Source of the DNA: an uncultured Clostridium sp.
Lineage (GTDB): Bacteria > Bacillota > Clostridia > TANB77 > CAG-508
DNA length: 64,000 bases
Reading direction: 5' to 3'
NCBI GenBank assembly: GCA_900551615.1
Contig: URWN01000004.1
Span: forward strand, 1 to 64,000
Each line of letters opens with the position of its first letter. The first letter of the stretch is position 1. Of this stretch, positions 52,767-61,898 are shown piece after piece. The notes beneath the pieces were generated by a model. That model did no database searches and had not been told where the DNA came from. It was given only the letters and a program-made list of their open reading frames with translations. A program made the translations under genes and the position numbers.

Positions 52767-53471
52767 TTATTTTTCAAATATAAATGATAGCCCTGTAATT
52801 TGCCCATCTTCATATTCTGGGTCTCCATTACTTTTAAATGTTGATGTTTTAAATTCTGAATATTCCCTGTATTGTTCTATTTCATTTTTTGTAATATTAA
52901 TATTTTTACCTGTTAAGTCTTGTATTGTTTTTTTAGTATGAGTAGAATCATCTTCTTTTTCTTTTTGAGTATATGCTATATTATCATAATTTGCAGATAA
53001 TATACTCATAGTTTTTAATGTATATTGTTCTTCCAAATTTCTATATTTGCTGATAGCAGTATAAAAACTACTACTTTTATCTTTTATAACATATGGTTTT
53101 GTATTAAATACTTTTAACTTTTTTGTACCTGTTGCTGTATTTGAAATTCCATATTTGTTTGCAAAATCTTCTCCTAATGTAACAGTTACTGTAATTTTTT
53201 TATCATAATTTATAGAATTTGTTTTTGCATCTCCTTTGTTGTAGTCAATAACTTGATTTACCAAAGAAATTATATCTGTTCCATTAATTTCTCCTTCTGC
53301 ATATTTTTCAAATTTTTTATTAAATTCTGCAATTTGTGAATTTTTTTCTGCATCTGAATTACCTTTTTGATAACTTCCTAATTGGTTAAACATTAATATC
53401 AATGCCCCAATTACTAATAGTGCAGTTAAAATTCCACCTGCCATTAGCAAGGCTTTTGATGCGTTTTCCAT
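52767..53471 (-). CDS. ENASKAL-type pilin-like protein 4 (234 residues)
   Basis: MENASKALLMAGGILTALLV helix, IAEFNKKFEKYAEGEINGTD and IISLVNQVIDYNKGDAKTNS, with a longer secreted domain than the others and the same closing pattern (DGQITGLSFIFEK). It directly follows the TadB/C-like gene by 15 bases, so it is part of the same operon. Probable pilin or minor pilin. Confidence 0.78.
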   Translation of the reverse strand: MENASKALLMAGGILTALLVIGALILMFNQLGSYQKGNSDAEKNSQIAEFNKKFEKYAEGEINGTDIISLVNQVIDYNKGDAKTNSINYDKKITVTVTLGEDFANKYGISNTATGTKKLKVFNTKPYVIKDKSSSFYTAISKYRNLEEQYTLKTMSILSANYDNIAYTQKEKEDDSTHTKKTIQDLTGKNINITKNEIEQYREYSEFKTSTFKSNGDPEYEDGQITGLSFIFEK

Positions 53472-53486
53472 AAAGTTTTCTCCTTT

Positions 53487-55565
53487 CTAGAAGCTCGTTG
53501 ATGACATACTGCTGAATGTTGAAGACATACTTGTAAGTCCTATAAATACTAATGGAACAATTAAGTATCCTACAAACATACATACCATTGGTGCAAAACC
53601 TATTACTTTTCCTATCATACCTTTTCTTTTTATTAATCTTTCGTTTGACTCTTTTCTTTTGTCTCTATAATATTCTCTTTCTGAATCTAATTCGTCAAAA
53701 GCATCTTTTATAGGTATCTTTTCAACTGCTGCTTGCATACTTTCAACAATTCTTATTAATGGCATATAAGATATTTCATTTTTTAGTTCTTCTAATGCTT
53801 CCCAAGCTCCTGCTTCATAGTTATTAACACATCTTGTAATTTGACTTTTGAATATATTAGAATATCTTTCAAGCCACTCAAGAATTATTTCTACGTTAAC
53901 CCTTTCTATTCTCATTAGCATAAGTATAATTGTTTGGAACTGCATTACTTCGTCTTCCATTTCTAGTTGTCTCATTTTTACTTGGAATTTTAATATCCAC
54001 ATTGGTGCCATATAACCTATTATTGAAAATACAAATGCTAGTAAAATTTCAAACCATTTTAAGTATTCACTATTTACTACTTTTAATTTATTTTCTATTC
54101 TTTTTGCTGCTGTCTCAATTTCTTCTGTTTCTGCATTTTTATAATATTTTGATTTTTTTAACGCTTTTTCTATATCTTTTGTTTGTGTATCTAATTTTCC
54201 TCTAAACATGTCTAAAAATTCATTATCTTGTTTTGTTAATTCCATTGCTTTCTTTTCGTCTTTAGCAGACATTCCACCAATCATATTGTAGTCTGATGTT
54301 GGCTGTGTATATTCATAGTCTATTGCTATTTGATGCAAATACATAAACACAAATATTGATGCTATAAATGTTATGATTGTTATACATATTCTGTTTATAT
54401 ATACCCATTGCATTTTTAATGGTGATGCTGCATCTTTTAATAAGTCTTGTTCTTTTTTATATTGTTTTGTTCCATCTTTTGGCATAAACATATCAACTAT
54501 TTTCTTTATAAATGGCTTTTTATATGCTTTTTCTTGCCAAGGGTTTTGAGTATCTTTTGTGTTCATGTTTACTGAACCATTATCTTTTAATTTTCTAACT
54601 AATATGTATGATACAAATGTTATTATTAATATTAATATTTGTACAATCATTCCTGATTTTCCATAATACCAGTTTTTAACAAATGAGAAGTTAGAAACTG
54701 CCCAACTTTTTAATGGTTCTAGTAATAGTACTGGTACAATTGAAATAAGCGATAAACTTCTAAATACATAATTCAATTTATCTCTTTTTAATATTTCAAT
54801 TTGCATTTCTTGTGTTATATTATCAACATTTTTTAAATATAATGATGCTCCATCTACTTTTCTATCTCCAAATTCTTTTGTTAAATATGACAATCCTGCG
54901 AATTCTTTTAAGAAGTTATTTGGTGCTACATCATAATATTTTTCTAGTTCTGTCTCTGGGTCATCTGAGATTAATATTTCATATATTTTTTCACCTTGTC
55001 TTGATACTTCCTTTTCGTCGTCTTGTGAAACTTGATATATTGCTTCTTCTACCATGTTGAATTCATGGTAAGCATGTCTTATTTCTGAGAAGAAATCTAC
55101 TTGTTGTACTAATAATGCATCATCTTTTTTATCAACAGAACCTTCTATTAGTATGTCTATCATAAATAATTCAAACATTAATAGGATAAACATTAATAAG
55201 TAATTACTTTTTGTTATAAATATTGTAACTATAACAAGTGGTACTAATATTACAAGTGCTCTTGTAATTATTTTTGCAGAATCTCTTCTTGTTATATATT
55301 CATCATCTATATTTAGTATTTCTAGTCTTCTTCTTAATTTTAATAGATATCTTTTTAAAAAAGGTATTCTAGAATATGTTAAATATAATTTTTGATATAT
55401 GACTTCTGCTGAAAACAGATTTGATTTTGTTCCTTTTTGAAGTCTTTGAATTTTTTTGTATTCTGATTTCTGCATCTTTTTTGATATTATATAATATGCA
55501 ATTCCCATTACAACCATAAGTGCAATTGAAATTCCCATTATCATATATATTACTTGATTTGACAC
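53487..55565 (-). CDS. Type II secretion F-domain membrane protein, TadB and TadC in one chain
   Basis: A 692-residue inner platform protein. Two T2SSF-like cytoplasmic helical bundles are seen: QVDFFSEIRHAYHEFNMVEE (about residue 150) and DEVMQFQTIILMLMRIERVN (about 540) with YMPLIRIVESMQAAVEKIP. Each is followed by membrane helices. Tad systems usually have two separate platform proteins of about 300 residues; this looks like their fusion (inference from two domains and length). It lies between the ATPase and the pilin-like genes. Confidence 0.85.
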   Translation of the reverse strand: MSNQVIYMIMGISIALMVVMGIAYYIISKKMQKSEYKKIQRLQKGTKSNLFSAEVIYQKLYLTYSRIPFLKRYLLKLRRRLEILNIDDEYITRRDSAKIITRALVILVPLVIVTIFITKSNYLLMFILLMFELFMIDILIEGSVDKKDDALLVQQVDFFSEIRHAYHEFNMVEEAIYQVSQDDEKEVSRQGEKIYEILISDDPETELEKYYDVAPNNFLKEFAGLSYLTKEFGDRKVDGASLYLKNVDNITQEMQIEILKRDKLNYVFRSLSLISIVPVLLLEPLKSWAVSNFSFVKNWYYGKSGMIVQILILIITFVSYILVRKLKDNGSVNMNTKDTQNPWQEKAYKKPFIKKIVDMFMPKDGTKQYKKEQDLLKDAASPLKMQWVYINRICITIITFIASIFVFMYLHQIAIDYEYTQPTSDYNMIGGMSAKDEKKAMELTKQDNEFLDMFRGKLDTQTKDIEKALKKSKYYKNAETEEIETAAKRIENKLKVVNSEYLKWFEILLAFVFSIIGYMAPMWILKFQVKMRQLEMEDEVMQFQTIILMLMRIERVNVEIILEWLERYSNIFKSQITRCVNNYEAGAWEALEELKNEISYMPLIRIVESMQAAVEKIPIKDAFDELDSEREYYRDKRKESNERLIKRKGMIGKVIGFAPMVCMFVGYLIVPLVFIGLTSMSSTFSSMSSTSF

Positions 55566-55589
55566 TTGTATTTCACCTCCTATTTGCTA

Positions 55590-57596
55590 CTATATCAATT
55601 CTGTTTTTGGTTTTCTTCCTCTTCTTTTTTGTTTTTCTTCTGATTTTTCATTTTCTTCTGCATTATTTTTTTCAGTTTTATTTGTTAATACTTTGTTATC
55701 TGCTCCAAATGTTTTTTTCCAGTGTTTTTCTACAAATTGGTCAAATAATTCTAAGTCAGAATCATCCATATTTTCTCTCATACCTCTTAAGTTTTCATCT
55801 GTTATTGGATTTGTAATTATATATTCATCATCTACATATTCAAGTATGTTTCTGTATGTATATAATTGTCTATCTGTAACTTTTTCAAAGTAATGTGTTG
55901 CATTATCAAAGAATTTATCAAATTTTCCTTCTAATGTTTTTTCTTTTCTATGGTCAAATGTGTACTCATTTTTGTCTTCTATTGGTATACATTCTGTTAT
56001 TCTTTCTACATATCTTTTTCCTCTAAAGTCTTTCTTTAAATGTATATCAAAGTTTAAAACTTGTACAACTTGTTCTTCTGCTGTTTTTTCGTTTTTGAAT
56101 ACTCCTGTTCTTAACATTGAGTTTCTTAATGCTGTTACTAAGTTAGGGAATGTTTTAGCATGGTGTGTAAATAATGTAAACTTAGATGCAACCTGTGCTG
56201 CTTGTATCATCCAAGATGCTACGGGGTCTGTTGCAACCTCACCTATGATGTTAACAGAACCGTCAGTTTTCTTTTGAACATCTAGACCTTCTTGTCCAGA
56301 TATTGTGTCTGTTTCACGGAATGTTAAGATGTTTCTTGTTGGGTATATTTTTCTTAAGTGTAACTCGAATGCTGTTTCTTGAACCCTTATGTTCATTGTT
56401 TCATATATATTTTCAATCATACCCATAAGCATTGTTGTTTTACCACAACCTTGCTCACCAGTTATTGATATAATTCTGGCTCCTTTTACTAAGTATTTTA
56501 ATAATTCTATTGAATCTTCGCATCCTGGCTCACCTTTAAACCATTGTTCTAGTGTTGAACGTTTTACGTCAAACTTTCTTACGAAGAATGCCCATGTTTC
56601 TGAGAAGCTTGGTCTTACAACAACTACACGAGATCCGTCTTTCATTTCATTTATTTTGTAACCATTTGTGTCTGATAATTGTCCTGGGTTGTTGTATTTA
56701 TAAATATTTTGACATACTCTTTTTAGTTCTGCTTCTGTTCCAAAGCTTAAAAATGCTAAACGTATTGATTTACCTTGGAAGAATATCCAGATACTATCAC
56801 ATGCTCTTGGAACTTTATGTTCTGATACTTGTGTTAAATAGTCTGCATCTGATGTTTGTGCTACTTGGCTTAAGAAACTTTCTGGAAGTCCAGATACACC
56901 ACCAGATATACCATCTATATTCATATCTCTTACTTCATCAATACTACTATATCCTTTATAATGTTGATATATTCTTTGTACTACAACTGATAATTTATCT
57001 GTAAAATTTAATTGTAAATTTTCTTTTTCAAATATATCTTCGATTTCTTGTGATGTTATTACATATGCTGGTTTAGTTTCTCCTTCTACATATTTTAGTT
57101 CTGCTAAATTGTATTTTTTTATTATTTCAGTTAATGCTTCATACCCAAAATCTTTTTTATACATATACAATAAAATATCGAATTTATCTTGTGCTGTTAG
57201 TAATGATGGAACATCAAATGATATTGCTTTTGATATATTTCCTTCATTTACTCCATATTCTTTTGAAAGTAAATCAAATATTAATTCTTTTACATACTTT
57301 TTGTCGTTAACATCTCCATATGTACAACCTTTTAAGGCTTTTTTCAATTCATATTTTTTATTTTTTCTTCTTTTTAACTCTTCTTCTGAAAGACCAATAT
57401 CATACAAGTTGACTTTTGTTATTTCGTCTAATCTTCTTTTAACAAATTCTTGCATTTTTTCTATTGTGTATGTCTTATCATCTACATTAATTGCTGATTC
57501 TGTTGGTGCTTCTTTTTTCTTTTTTATATAATAGAAAATTGCTGCACCAGCTGCAACTAAAACAACTAGAGTTAATAGTATGTTTGCTATTGTCAT
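55590..57596 (-). CDS. cpaF: CpaF/TadA-like secretion ATPase with N-terminal membrane helix
   Basis: A 668-residue motor ATPase of the type II/IV secretion superfamily. It has Walker A SITGEQGCGKTTMLMG (about residue 380), Asp box TFRETD (about 427), Walker B NIIGEVATD (about 450) and His box FTHHAKTF (about 477). Unusually, residues 5-25 form a membrane helix followed by a Lys-rich stretch, so the ATPase is tethered; CpaF proteins are usually soluble. It drives pilus assembly. The tail (EKSEEKQKRRGRKPKTELI) is basic. Confidence 0.92.
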   Translation of the reverse strand: MTIANILLTLVVLVAAGAAIFYYIKKKKEAPTESAINVDDKTYTIEKMQEFVKRRLDEITKVNLYDIGLSEEELKRRKNKKYELKKALKGCTYGDVNDKKYVKELIFDLLSKEYGVNEGNISKAISFDVPSLLTAQDKFDILLYMYKKDFGYEALTEIIKKYNLAELKYVEGETKPAYVITSQEIEDIFEKENLQLNFTDKLSVVVQRIYQHYKGYSSIDEVRDMNIDGISGGVSGLPESFLSQVAQTSDADYLTQVSEHKVPRACDSIWIFFQGKSIRLAFLSFGTEAELKRVCQNIYKYNNPGQLSDTNGYKINEMKDGSRVVVVRPSFSETWAFFVRKFDVKRSTLEQWFKGEPGCEDSIELLKYLVKGARIISITGEQGCGKTTMLMGMIENIYETMNIRVQETAFELHLRKIYPTRNILTFRETDTISGQEGLDVQKKTDGSVNIIGEVATDPVASWMIQAAQVASKFTLFTHHAKTFPNLVTALRNSMLRTGVFKNEKTAEEQVVQVLNFDIHLKKDFRGKRYVERITECIPIEDKNEYTFDHRKEKTLEGKFDKFFDNATHYFEKVTDRQLYTYRNILEYVDDEYIITNPITDENLRGMRENMDDSDLELFDQFVEKHWKKTFGADNKVLTNKTEKNNAEENEKSEEKQKRRGRKPKTELI

Positions 57597-57658
57597 TTGA
57601 TTTTCTCCCTTCGTTACATTTGGTTTTTGTAACCATTTTTATTTTGGTATTTTTTTTT

Positions 57659-58519
57659 TTACATTCTTGCTTGTAATTCTTGTAGTCTGTATATAATATT
57701 TTCTGCTGCTCTTTTTACTTCTGATGCAAATAGAGCATTTCTGTCGTCTGAATCTGATATTTTTTTAAATCTTAAAAATAAGTCTGGTACTCCTGCTTCA
57801 CTTGCAGCTTCAAAATATAAAGTATTATAAGGTATTGTTAAAATTTGATTTCTTTCTTCTAAAAATCTTGATATATTTTTTACATTATATTTTGAAAATT
57901 TGTCATATCTTCCTACTAATATTAAAGTTTTTGGTGATTGCAATAATTCACTATTTTCTTTTTTCTCTTTTAGTTTTCTTAAACTATTAAAGTTTTGTGA
58001 TGTATTAACTATTACTAAATCTGAACTATCTACTATTCTTTGTCTTATTTCTTCACTTAAGTTGCTATCTAAATCAACAAATACTTTATCATAATACATT
58101 CTTGCAACACTTATTAAATTTATATATTCTTCTGCTATTTCTTTTTCATCATCTTCTGTTTGAGATCTTTTATTTTTGTCTGCGCCTAATATTATTTCTA
58201 GTCTATCTTTAAATACAACTTTAGTATAATTTGTTATTAGTTCTGGAGTTAGTTTATTGCTTCTTGCAATTTTTGCTATTCCTTCTATTCCACTTTCTGA
58301 ATCAATTGCTGATGTTCTATTTCCTAATATTCCTAGTCTCATTTTTTTTGCTTGTTGTTCTTCAAAAAAGCAGCTGTTTATTTTATCTTCTTTATTAGTT
58401 GTAGATATTATTAATATTCTATTATTATTATTTATTGCCATGTGTGTTGCAATTGCAACTAATGACATTGTCTTTCCTGTTTCTTCTTCCAAATTATTAA
58501 CAAATGTTATTACTGACAT
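57659..58519 (-). CDS. MinD/ParA-like ATPase, TadZ/CpaE type (first)
   Basis: A 286-residue protein. The N-terminal NNLEEETGKTMSLVAIATHM is a deviant P-loop retaining GKT, and KVFVDLDSNLSEEIRQRIVD (about residue 140) is the Walker B-like site. TadZ-like proteins place the pilus machine at the pole. It starts 2 bases after the next TadZ-like gene ends, so the pair is translationally coupled. Confidence 0.82.
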   Translation of the reverse strand: MSVITFVNNLEEETGKTMSLVAIATHMAINNNNRILIISTTNKEDKINSCFFEEQQAKKMRLGILGNRTSAIDSESGIEGIAKIARSNKLTPELITNYTKVVFKDRLEIILGADKNKRSQTEDDEKEIAEEYINLISVARMYYDKVFVDLDSNLSEEIRQRIVDSSDLVIVNTSQNFNSLRKLKEKKENSELLQSPKTLILVGRYDKFSKYNVKNISRFLEERNQILTIPYNTLYFEAASEAGVPDLFLRFKKISDSDDRNALFASEVKRAAENIIYRLQELQARM

Positions 58520-58521
58520 TC

Positions 58522-59214
58522 TTATGCTCCTTTTTCTATAGCTTTTATAGCTTTTCTTATATTAGAATCATTGTTTTGGTCTAAAACTTGTTGTATTATA
58601 AAGCTCATACTTTCTTTATACTGTAAGCTTATTTTTTTTAATTTTATTTTTTGTAGTCTTTGGTTTTCAGTAATTACCACTGAGTCTCCGTTTTCTATTG
58701 GGAAATATATTCTTTCATCTTCCCAAATTATTTTATAACCTAGTGATAAATAATTTAAATATTCATCATCTTCTTTTAGTACTTCTTTTGTAAAAATAGT
58801 TTTTGTTAGCTTAATTGGCACAGTTATATTGCTTAATATTTCAAGTCCTCTTTTTAATGAATATACATCAAATGATGTAACAAAATAATTTTTGTCAGCT
58901 TTTTCTAATTCGAATTGTTCAACTCTTTCTATTGTGTCACAATCTATTAGTAATATATCATATGGCAATTCACCTGTTGTACCTATATATCTTTGAATTT
59001 CTAATACATTGTTAAATCCAACTGCTACATCCATATCTTCAAAAGAAGTTATATATGAAACAGTAGGATCTATTGCTGGTACAACGTATCTTGCTTTTTG
59101 GTTTATTGTTGAATCTACAACTAGAACTCTGTAATTCATTACGGTTAATACTTTTGCTATATTCAATAATAAGTCTGTTTTATCATAAGCCCCTATAAAT
59201 CCTATTTTTTTCAT
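58522..59214 (-). CDS. MinD/ParA-like protein, TadZ type with degenerate P-loop (second)
   Basis: A 230-residue relative of the adjacent gene: MKKIGFIGAYDKTDLLLNIA at the P-loop position lacks the usual GKT/S, YRVLVVDSTINQKARYVVPA is the deviant-like second motif, and YDILLIDCDTIERVEQF the Walker B region. It is probably a non-hydrolysing partner of the 57659-58519 protein. No homologue with known function could be named from sequence alone. Confidence 0.75.
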   Translation of the reverse strand: MKKIGFIGAYDKTDLLLNIAKVLTVMNYRVLVVDSTINQKARYVVPAIDPTVSYITSFEDMDVAVGFNNVLEIQRYIGTTGELPYDILLIDCDTIERVEQFELEKADKNYFVTSFDVYSLKRGLEILSNITVPIKLTKTIFTKEVLKEDDEYLNYLSLGYKIIWEDERIYFPIENGDSVVITENQRLQKIKLKKISLQYKESMSFIIQQVLDQNNDSNIRKAIKAIEKGA

Positions 59215-59236
59215 ATATAACTCTCCTTTTTATATT

Positions 59237-60319
59237 TTAATTTCCTCCTAAAGAGTCTAAGTATTCTTTTCTTGTTTCTTTAGAATTTGTTACACTTTCT
59301 TCAATCTTTGTTTTTAAGTTTTCTTCTCCGTCTGCTCCACTGTTATTTATTGTTGAGTTTATGTTACCTCTTACTATTCCTTGTTCTGAGTTGTATCTTT
59401 GAATTAATGCATTCTTTGCTGTTTGAACAATATTTGGGTCAGCATTTATTAGTTCCATTACTTCTCCTTTTGGAACATATGTAGGAGTTGCTGCATTTTG
59501 TATTCCAGCTTCTGTATATGTTACAACTTTTAATGTTGCTCCTATTGATCTATATGCATCTACTATTGCATTATTCATTGTTATTATTTCTTCTTCAGAT
59601 AGTTTAAGCCAAATAGTATCGGCTGAATCTACTCCATTAATTTGAGGTATTTCTACTTGTTTTTTAGAAACTACAATATAATCTTGACCTGATGGAAGTG
59701 ATAATCTTACATCTATGTATTCTCCTGTTTCTATTTGTGTTGGTAAAACTAGCATATTATATTCTACTTTTCTTAAATCATCTGTTGTTTTTTCATCAGA
59801 TTTTGAGATCATGTCTATTGTTACAACAGAATTTTTATTCATATTTACTTTTGCTATTATTGGAGTTTCTGCAAGTTCAATATACTCTTTATTTCCACCT
59901 TTTTCTATATAGTAACTTCCTGTTTCGTCTTCTGTTTTTATTTCTGATTTAGTTCCATTTTTTGTTATATATAATGTAGCAACATTGTTTTTATATTCTG
60001 TTGTTACTTCATTTCCCTCTTTGTCTGATAATGCATAATTTGAAAGAATTGATGTATCTCCAATTGCATTACTTGGTACAAGATTTTTATTTACAACTTG
60101 TTGTTTTAACATATCTGTTGTTATAACTTGTCCTGATATTACATCTTGTGATAATACCCAAACTTTTACACTGTTTGCTTGTTCTTGTGCCTCTTTTTCT
60201 TTATAATTTTTTAATTGAATAATCAATAATGCTATTACTGCTCCTCCTAGTATTAATGCTACTAATACTCCTAATAAAAATGAATTTCTTGCTTTTCTTT
60301 GCATTGGATTTGTTGCCAT
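59237..60319 (-). CDS. cpaB: CpaB/RcpC-like pilus assembly protein
   Basis: A 360-residue protein. A basic head and a membrane helix (residues 12-34: SFLLGVLVALILGGAVIALL) precede a SAF domain (VKVWVLSQDVISGQVITTDM, about residue 50, and a repeat AKVNMNKNSVVTIDMISKSD, about 160) and YIDVRLSLPSGQDYIVVSKK (about 200). In Tad systems CpaB acts outside the membrane, holding the secretin or wall-spanning part. First gene of the operon; ATG 60319 follows AAGGAGG. Confidence 0.85.
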   Translation of the reverse strand: MATNPMQRKARNSFLLGVLVALILGGAVIALLIIQLKNYKEKEAQEQANSVKVWVLSQDVISGQVITTDMLKQQVVNKNLVPSNAIGDTSILSNYALSDKEGNEVTTEYKNNVATLYITKNGTKSEIKTEDETGSYYIEKGGNKEYIELAETPIIAKVNMNKNSVVTIDMISKSDEKTTDDLRKVEYNMLVLPTQIETGEYIDVRLSLPSGQDYIVVSKKQVEIPQINGVDSADTIWLKLSEEEIITMNNAIVDAYRSIGATLKVVTYTEAGIQNAATPTYVPKGEVMELINADPNIVQTAKNALIQRYNSEQGIVRGNINSTINNSGADGEENLKTKIEESVTNSKETRKEYLDSLGGN

Positions 60320-60475
60320 TACAAATTCCTCCTTGTTTATTATTTTTATAACCTTTATTACATTTTACATCAATTTTATCCTTTAATCAACAAAATACCG
60401 TCTTGTAACAAAAAGTTCATATTATTGTAACATTTCTGTAATATTGATTGTTTTTAGTTGTTTTGTCCTCTTTTT

Positions 60476-61355
60476 CTACATATTTGTACAATATTTTTCT
60501 ATTGCATTTTTAACACCATCATTATCATTGTCATTTGTTACATAATCCGCTATTTCTTTAATTCTAGGTGTACTTTGTCCCATTGCAATTCCTATGCCGG
60601 CATTTTGTATCATTAATTTATCATTCATGTTATCTCCGTATTGCAATAACTTCTTCTTTTTTTATATTCAACTTATTTATTAAATATTCAATAGCTGTCC
60701 ATTTATCTACTTCTTTTAATGATATTTCTGTGTAGAAATATTCTATATTTACATCTTCAGTTCCTTGTTTTATAACTTTTCTAGACATATGGCTTACATC
60801 TAAAATATCTATATCAGAAATTGTTTTTAGTTTTCTTATTACTGAATTAAAAATTGATTTTGTTTCGTCACATATTGTTATTTTTAAATATTTTTCATTA
60901 TCTGAGTTTTTTATATATTCTATAATATCTTCAACTATTGTTATGTTAGTTTTATTTTTTTCTTCTTTTTTTAAATTTTCTTTATAATAATACAAAACAT
61001 TATGTTTTAATTGTTTAGCTATAATTGTTTCTTCTGTATAAATATTATATGATATACTATTTTCTTCACATATTTTTGCTATTTCTAATACTTTTGATTT
61101 ACTTAAGAATTTTTCATATATTATTTTGTCTTTTTTTATATCATAAATTAAAGCACCATTTCCAGCAATAAAGTAATTATTTGATTCTATTTCTTTTGCG
61201 ATTTCTTTTATTGAGTCTATTGGTCTTCCTGATGCTATTATTACATCTGTTCCTTGTTCTATTGTTTGTTTTATTGTTTTTTTAGTTTCTTCTGTTACTG
61301 TTCCATATTTATTTAGCATTGTTCCATCTAAATCAACTGCTATTAATTTATACAT
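60476..61355 (-). CDS. Cof-type HAD phosphatase, motif IV reached only after a +1 frameshift at CGG
   Basis: A HAD IIB-type hydrolase. It has nucleophile motif AVDLDGTMLN (about residue 8), motif II IIASGRP (about 42), a cap domain, and Lys motif (RKVIKQGTEDVN region). Frame zero ends EEVIAIRR at 60630. An extra C (60638) in ATA C GGA GAT AAC is the only lesion; skipping it gives AIGDNMNDKLMIQNAGIGIAMG, the canonical motif IV, and then a stop at 60476 (292 residues). ATG 61355 follows AAAGGAGG. The frame after the site is clean over 54 codons. Substrate probably a sugar phosphate or flavin-type phosphate. Confidence 0.87.
60636..60638 (-). other. Candidate +1 recoding site (CGG A) in the Cof-like HAD gene
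   Basis: In-frame CGG, codon 240, in GCA ATA CGG AGA TAA. Without the shift the protein stops two codons on. With the C skipped the Gly of GDNMND is decoded from GGA, exactly at the catalytic motif. Confidence 0.65.
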
Positions 61356-61544
61356 TGGTTCCTCCTTTGTTTTTGTTGTTTTATTTTCTTCTATCGTTCC
61401 TTGAAGTTTATACCACATTTTTATGTTTTTTTCAATTTTTTTGTAAAAATTTCCTGTTTATTTTTTTCATTTTTGCAAATGATAGTATTAGAAAAAGCAA
61501 ATGTTTTTTTCTAGAAAATGTAGATTTGCAGGAGGTGAATTATA

Positions 61545-61742
61545 ATGGCAAACAATTCAAACAAAAAATTAGTTCCAGAAGCTATGACTGCTTTAGACAA
61601 ATTCAAATACGAAGTTGCTAGCGAAGTTGGTGTTAATTTAAAAGACGGATACAATGGTGATATATCTGCTAGAGATGCTGGTAGAATAGGTGGTAACATG
61701 GTTAAAAAAATGATTCAACAAGTTGAAAATAATATGAAATAG
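61545..61742 (+). CDS. Alpha/beta-type small acid-soluble spore protein
   Basis: A 65-residue DNA-protecting spore protein. It has KLVPEAMTALDKFKYEVASE, with the GPR protease site in KYEVASEVG, and DGYNGDISARDAGRIGGNMV. It coats and protects DNA in the forespore and is degraded at germination. ATG 61545 follows GCAGGAGGTGA. Monocistronic; a shared terminator follows. Strong evidence that the organism sporulates. Confidence 0.97.
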   Translation: MANNSNKKLVPEAMTALDKFKYEVASEVGVNLKDGYNGDISARDAGRIGGNMVKKMIQQVENNMK

Positions 61743-61860
61743 TTTTATTTTTAATAGTTAATATCATTTTTTGATAGACTGACAGAATTTATTTCTTAAT
61801 GATTGAGGTAGAAAGTTATATTTTGTTTTTTATATTTTTTATAATTTACTTATAAAATAG

Positions 61861-61889
61861 AAAAGGCAGGATATGATTTCCTGCCTTTT
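61861..61889. terminator. Shared terminator of the SASP gene and the convergent small pilin-like gene
   Basis: AAAAGGCAGGA / TCCTGCCTTTT perfect stem with a seven-base loop, T-runs in both directions. Confidence 0.92.
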
Positions 61890-61898
61890 ATTTTGATT

